Source: Cryomorphaceae bacterium
GTDB lineage: Bacteria > Bacteroidota > Bacteroidia > Flavobacteriales > Schleiferiaceae
Length of the DNA: 5,330 bases
Direction of reading: 5' to 3'
Assembly (NCBI GenBank): GCA_003451355.1
Contig: DMDX01000066.1
Location: 1 to 5,330 of the forward strand
The first letter of the stretch is position 1. Each line of letters begins with the position of its first letter. This document shows, piece by piece, positions 4,734 to 5,330 of the stretch. The translations under genes and the position numbers were made by a program. The notes below the pieces were generated by a model that did not search any database, was not told the origin of the DNA, and worked only from the letters and a program-made list of their open reading frames with translations.

Positions 4734-5330
4734 TGCGGACGATCGCTGCGCTGCTGTTGGCTTTGACCGTTCCGCTTCAGGCGCAGTTGGTCGAGACCAT
4801 GTTTAATGGGAAAAAAGTCCAGGCTACGGTTATTAACGGCGATACGATTCCGTGGGTGTTTCTCGATGAAATTCTGGTCATGGACAAGCCGACGTTTACC
4901 GACGTCGAGGCGCGCAAGCGCTACCTACTTCTGCGCCGTCGCGTACTTAAGGTGTATCCCTACGCCAAGGCGGCCGGAGAGCGTTTGGATTCGCTGAATA
5001 TGCAGCTCGCCAAAGAGAAGTCCGCCCGAAAGCGCGCCAAATACACAAGGCACTACCAAAAGTTTCTCGAAGAGCGCTTTGAGGCTGAGCTTCGCAAGCT
5101 TACGCGCTCTGAAGGCCAGATTCTGTGCAAGCTAGTCTACCGCGAGACCGACCAAACCGTGTTTAAGCTCATTCGCCAGTACCGCAACTGGTTGACGGCG
5201 GTCGGCTGGAGCGTAACAGGTTCGTGGTACGACATTAACATTCGCAAGGAATACGACCCCAAAGGCGACGATGAAGACGCGCTGATTGAGCGGATTTTGC
5301 TCCGGTCATTTGCCATGGGTGAACTTAAGG
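4730..5330 (+). CDS. Exported DUF4294 protein, runs off right edge
   Basis: Two hundred codons are visible without a stop, so the C-terminus is missing, though by comparison with the family most of the protein is present. Residues 1-18 are a probable signal peptide (MMRTIAALLLALTVPLQA, with cleavage likely before Q19), which suggests a periplasmic location. The rest matches DUF4294, a Bacteroidota family of unknown function. Its hallmarks are GDTIPWVFLDEILV (37-50), RKRYLLLRRRVLKVYPYAK (62-80), a basic helical stretch at 95-123, and LTRSEGQILCKLVYRET (124-140). A Trp-rich part and DINIRKEYDP follow towards the edge. The ATG at 4730 gives the ATGA overlap with accC; a second in-frame ATG at 4733 is an equally possible start. 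Coupling to accC is clear from the overlap, but a functional link is not shown. No catalytic motif is recognised, so no function is assigned. Confidence 0.9.
   Translation, partial: MMRTIAALLLALTVPLQAQLVETMFNGKKVQATVINGDTIPWVFLDEILVMDKPTFTDVEARKRYLLLRRRVLKVYPYAKAAGERLDSLNMQLAKEKSARKRAKYTRHYQKFLEERFEAELRKLTRSEGQILCKLVYRETDQTVFKLIRQYRNWLTAVGWSVTGSWYDINIRKEYDPKGDDEDALIERILLRSFAMGELK

Noticed and set aside
1..5330. Mobile elements, CRISPR arrays, tRNA or rRNA genes, defence or phage genes
   Set aside because: No direct-repeat arrays, terminal inverted repeats, transposase or integrase motifs, or cloverleaf-like sequences were seen; nearly every base is accounted for by six core-type genes.

Overview
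The window comes from a chromosome of a member of the Bacteroidota, probably a GC-rich flavobacterial or cryomorph-like lineage. The call rests on a DUF4294 protein (known to me only from Bacteroidota), the M23 peptidase type common in that phylum, the small coiled-coil gene directly before zapA, the absence of clear Shine-Dalgarno sequences, and a TAnnTTTG -7 promoter box. There is no tRNA, rRNA, CRISPR array, insertion sequence or phage gene. The DNA is tightly packed, with only two non-coding gaps (970-1014 and 3217-3272), both between divergent genes.

Layout, left to right. (1) Positions 1-969, minus strand: the N-terminal 323 residues of an exported M23 metallopeptidase, running off the left edge. 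(2) Positions 1015-1610, plus strand: a two-gene cell-division operon, a 96-residue coiled-coil protein and ZapA, joined by an ATGA overlap. (3) Positions 1607-3216, minus strand: a two-gene operon joined by a TAATG overlap. The first gene is a transaldolase/fructose-6-phosphate-aldolase-like domain fused to a pair of CBS domains; the second is a KdsC-like HAD phosphatase. (4) Positions 3273-5330, plus strand: a biotin carboxylase (AccC type) whose stop overlaps the start of an exported DUF4294 protein that runs off the right edge.

Functionally, groups 1 and 2 concern the cell wall and division. Group 4 starts with a core carboxylase subunit. The most unusual part is group 3. In the Kdo pathway, KdsD is a SIS isomerase domain followed by two CBS domains, and KdsC is the HAD phosphatase. 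Here the same two-CBS tail and the same phosphatase family occur together, but the SIS domain is replaced by a transaldolase-fold domain. That domain keeps the Schiff-base lysine and phosphate-binding residues but has changed three other active-site positions. I infer a sugar-phosphate pathway of unknown product, with the transaldolase-like step regulated through the CBS pair.

The gap between groups 3 and 4 carries a perfect 9-bp inverted repeat that may be back-to-back promoter elements or an operator. The zapA and HAD genes converge and share a TTAA across their stop codons.
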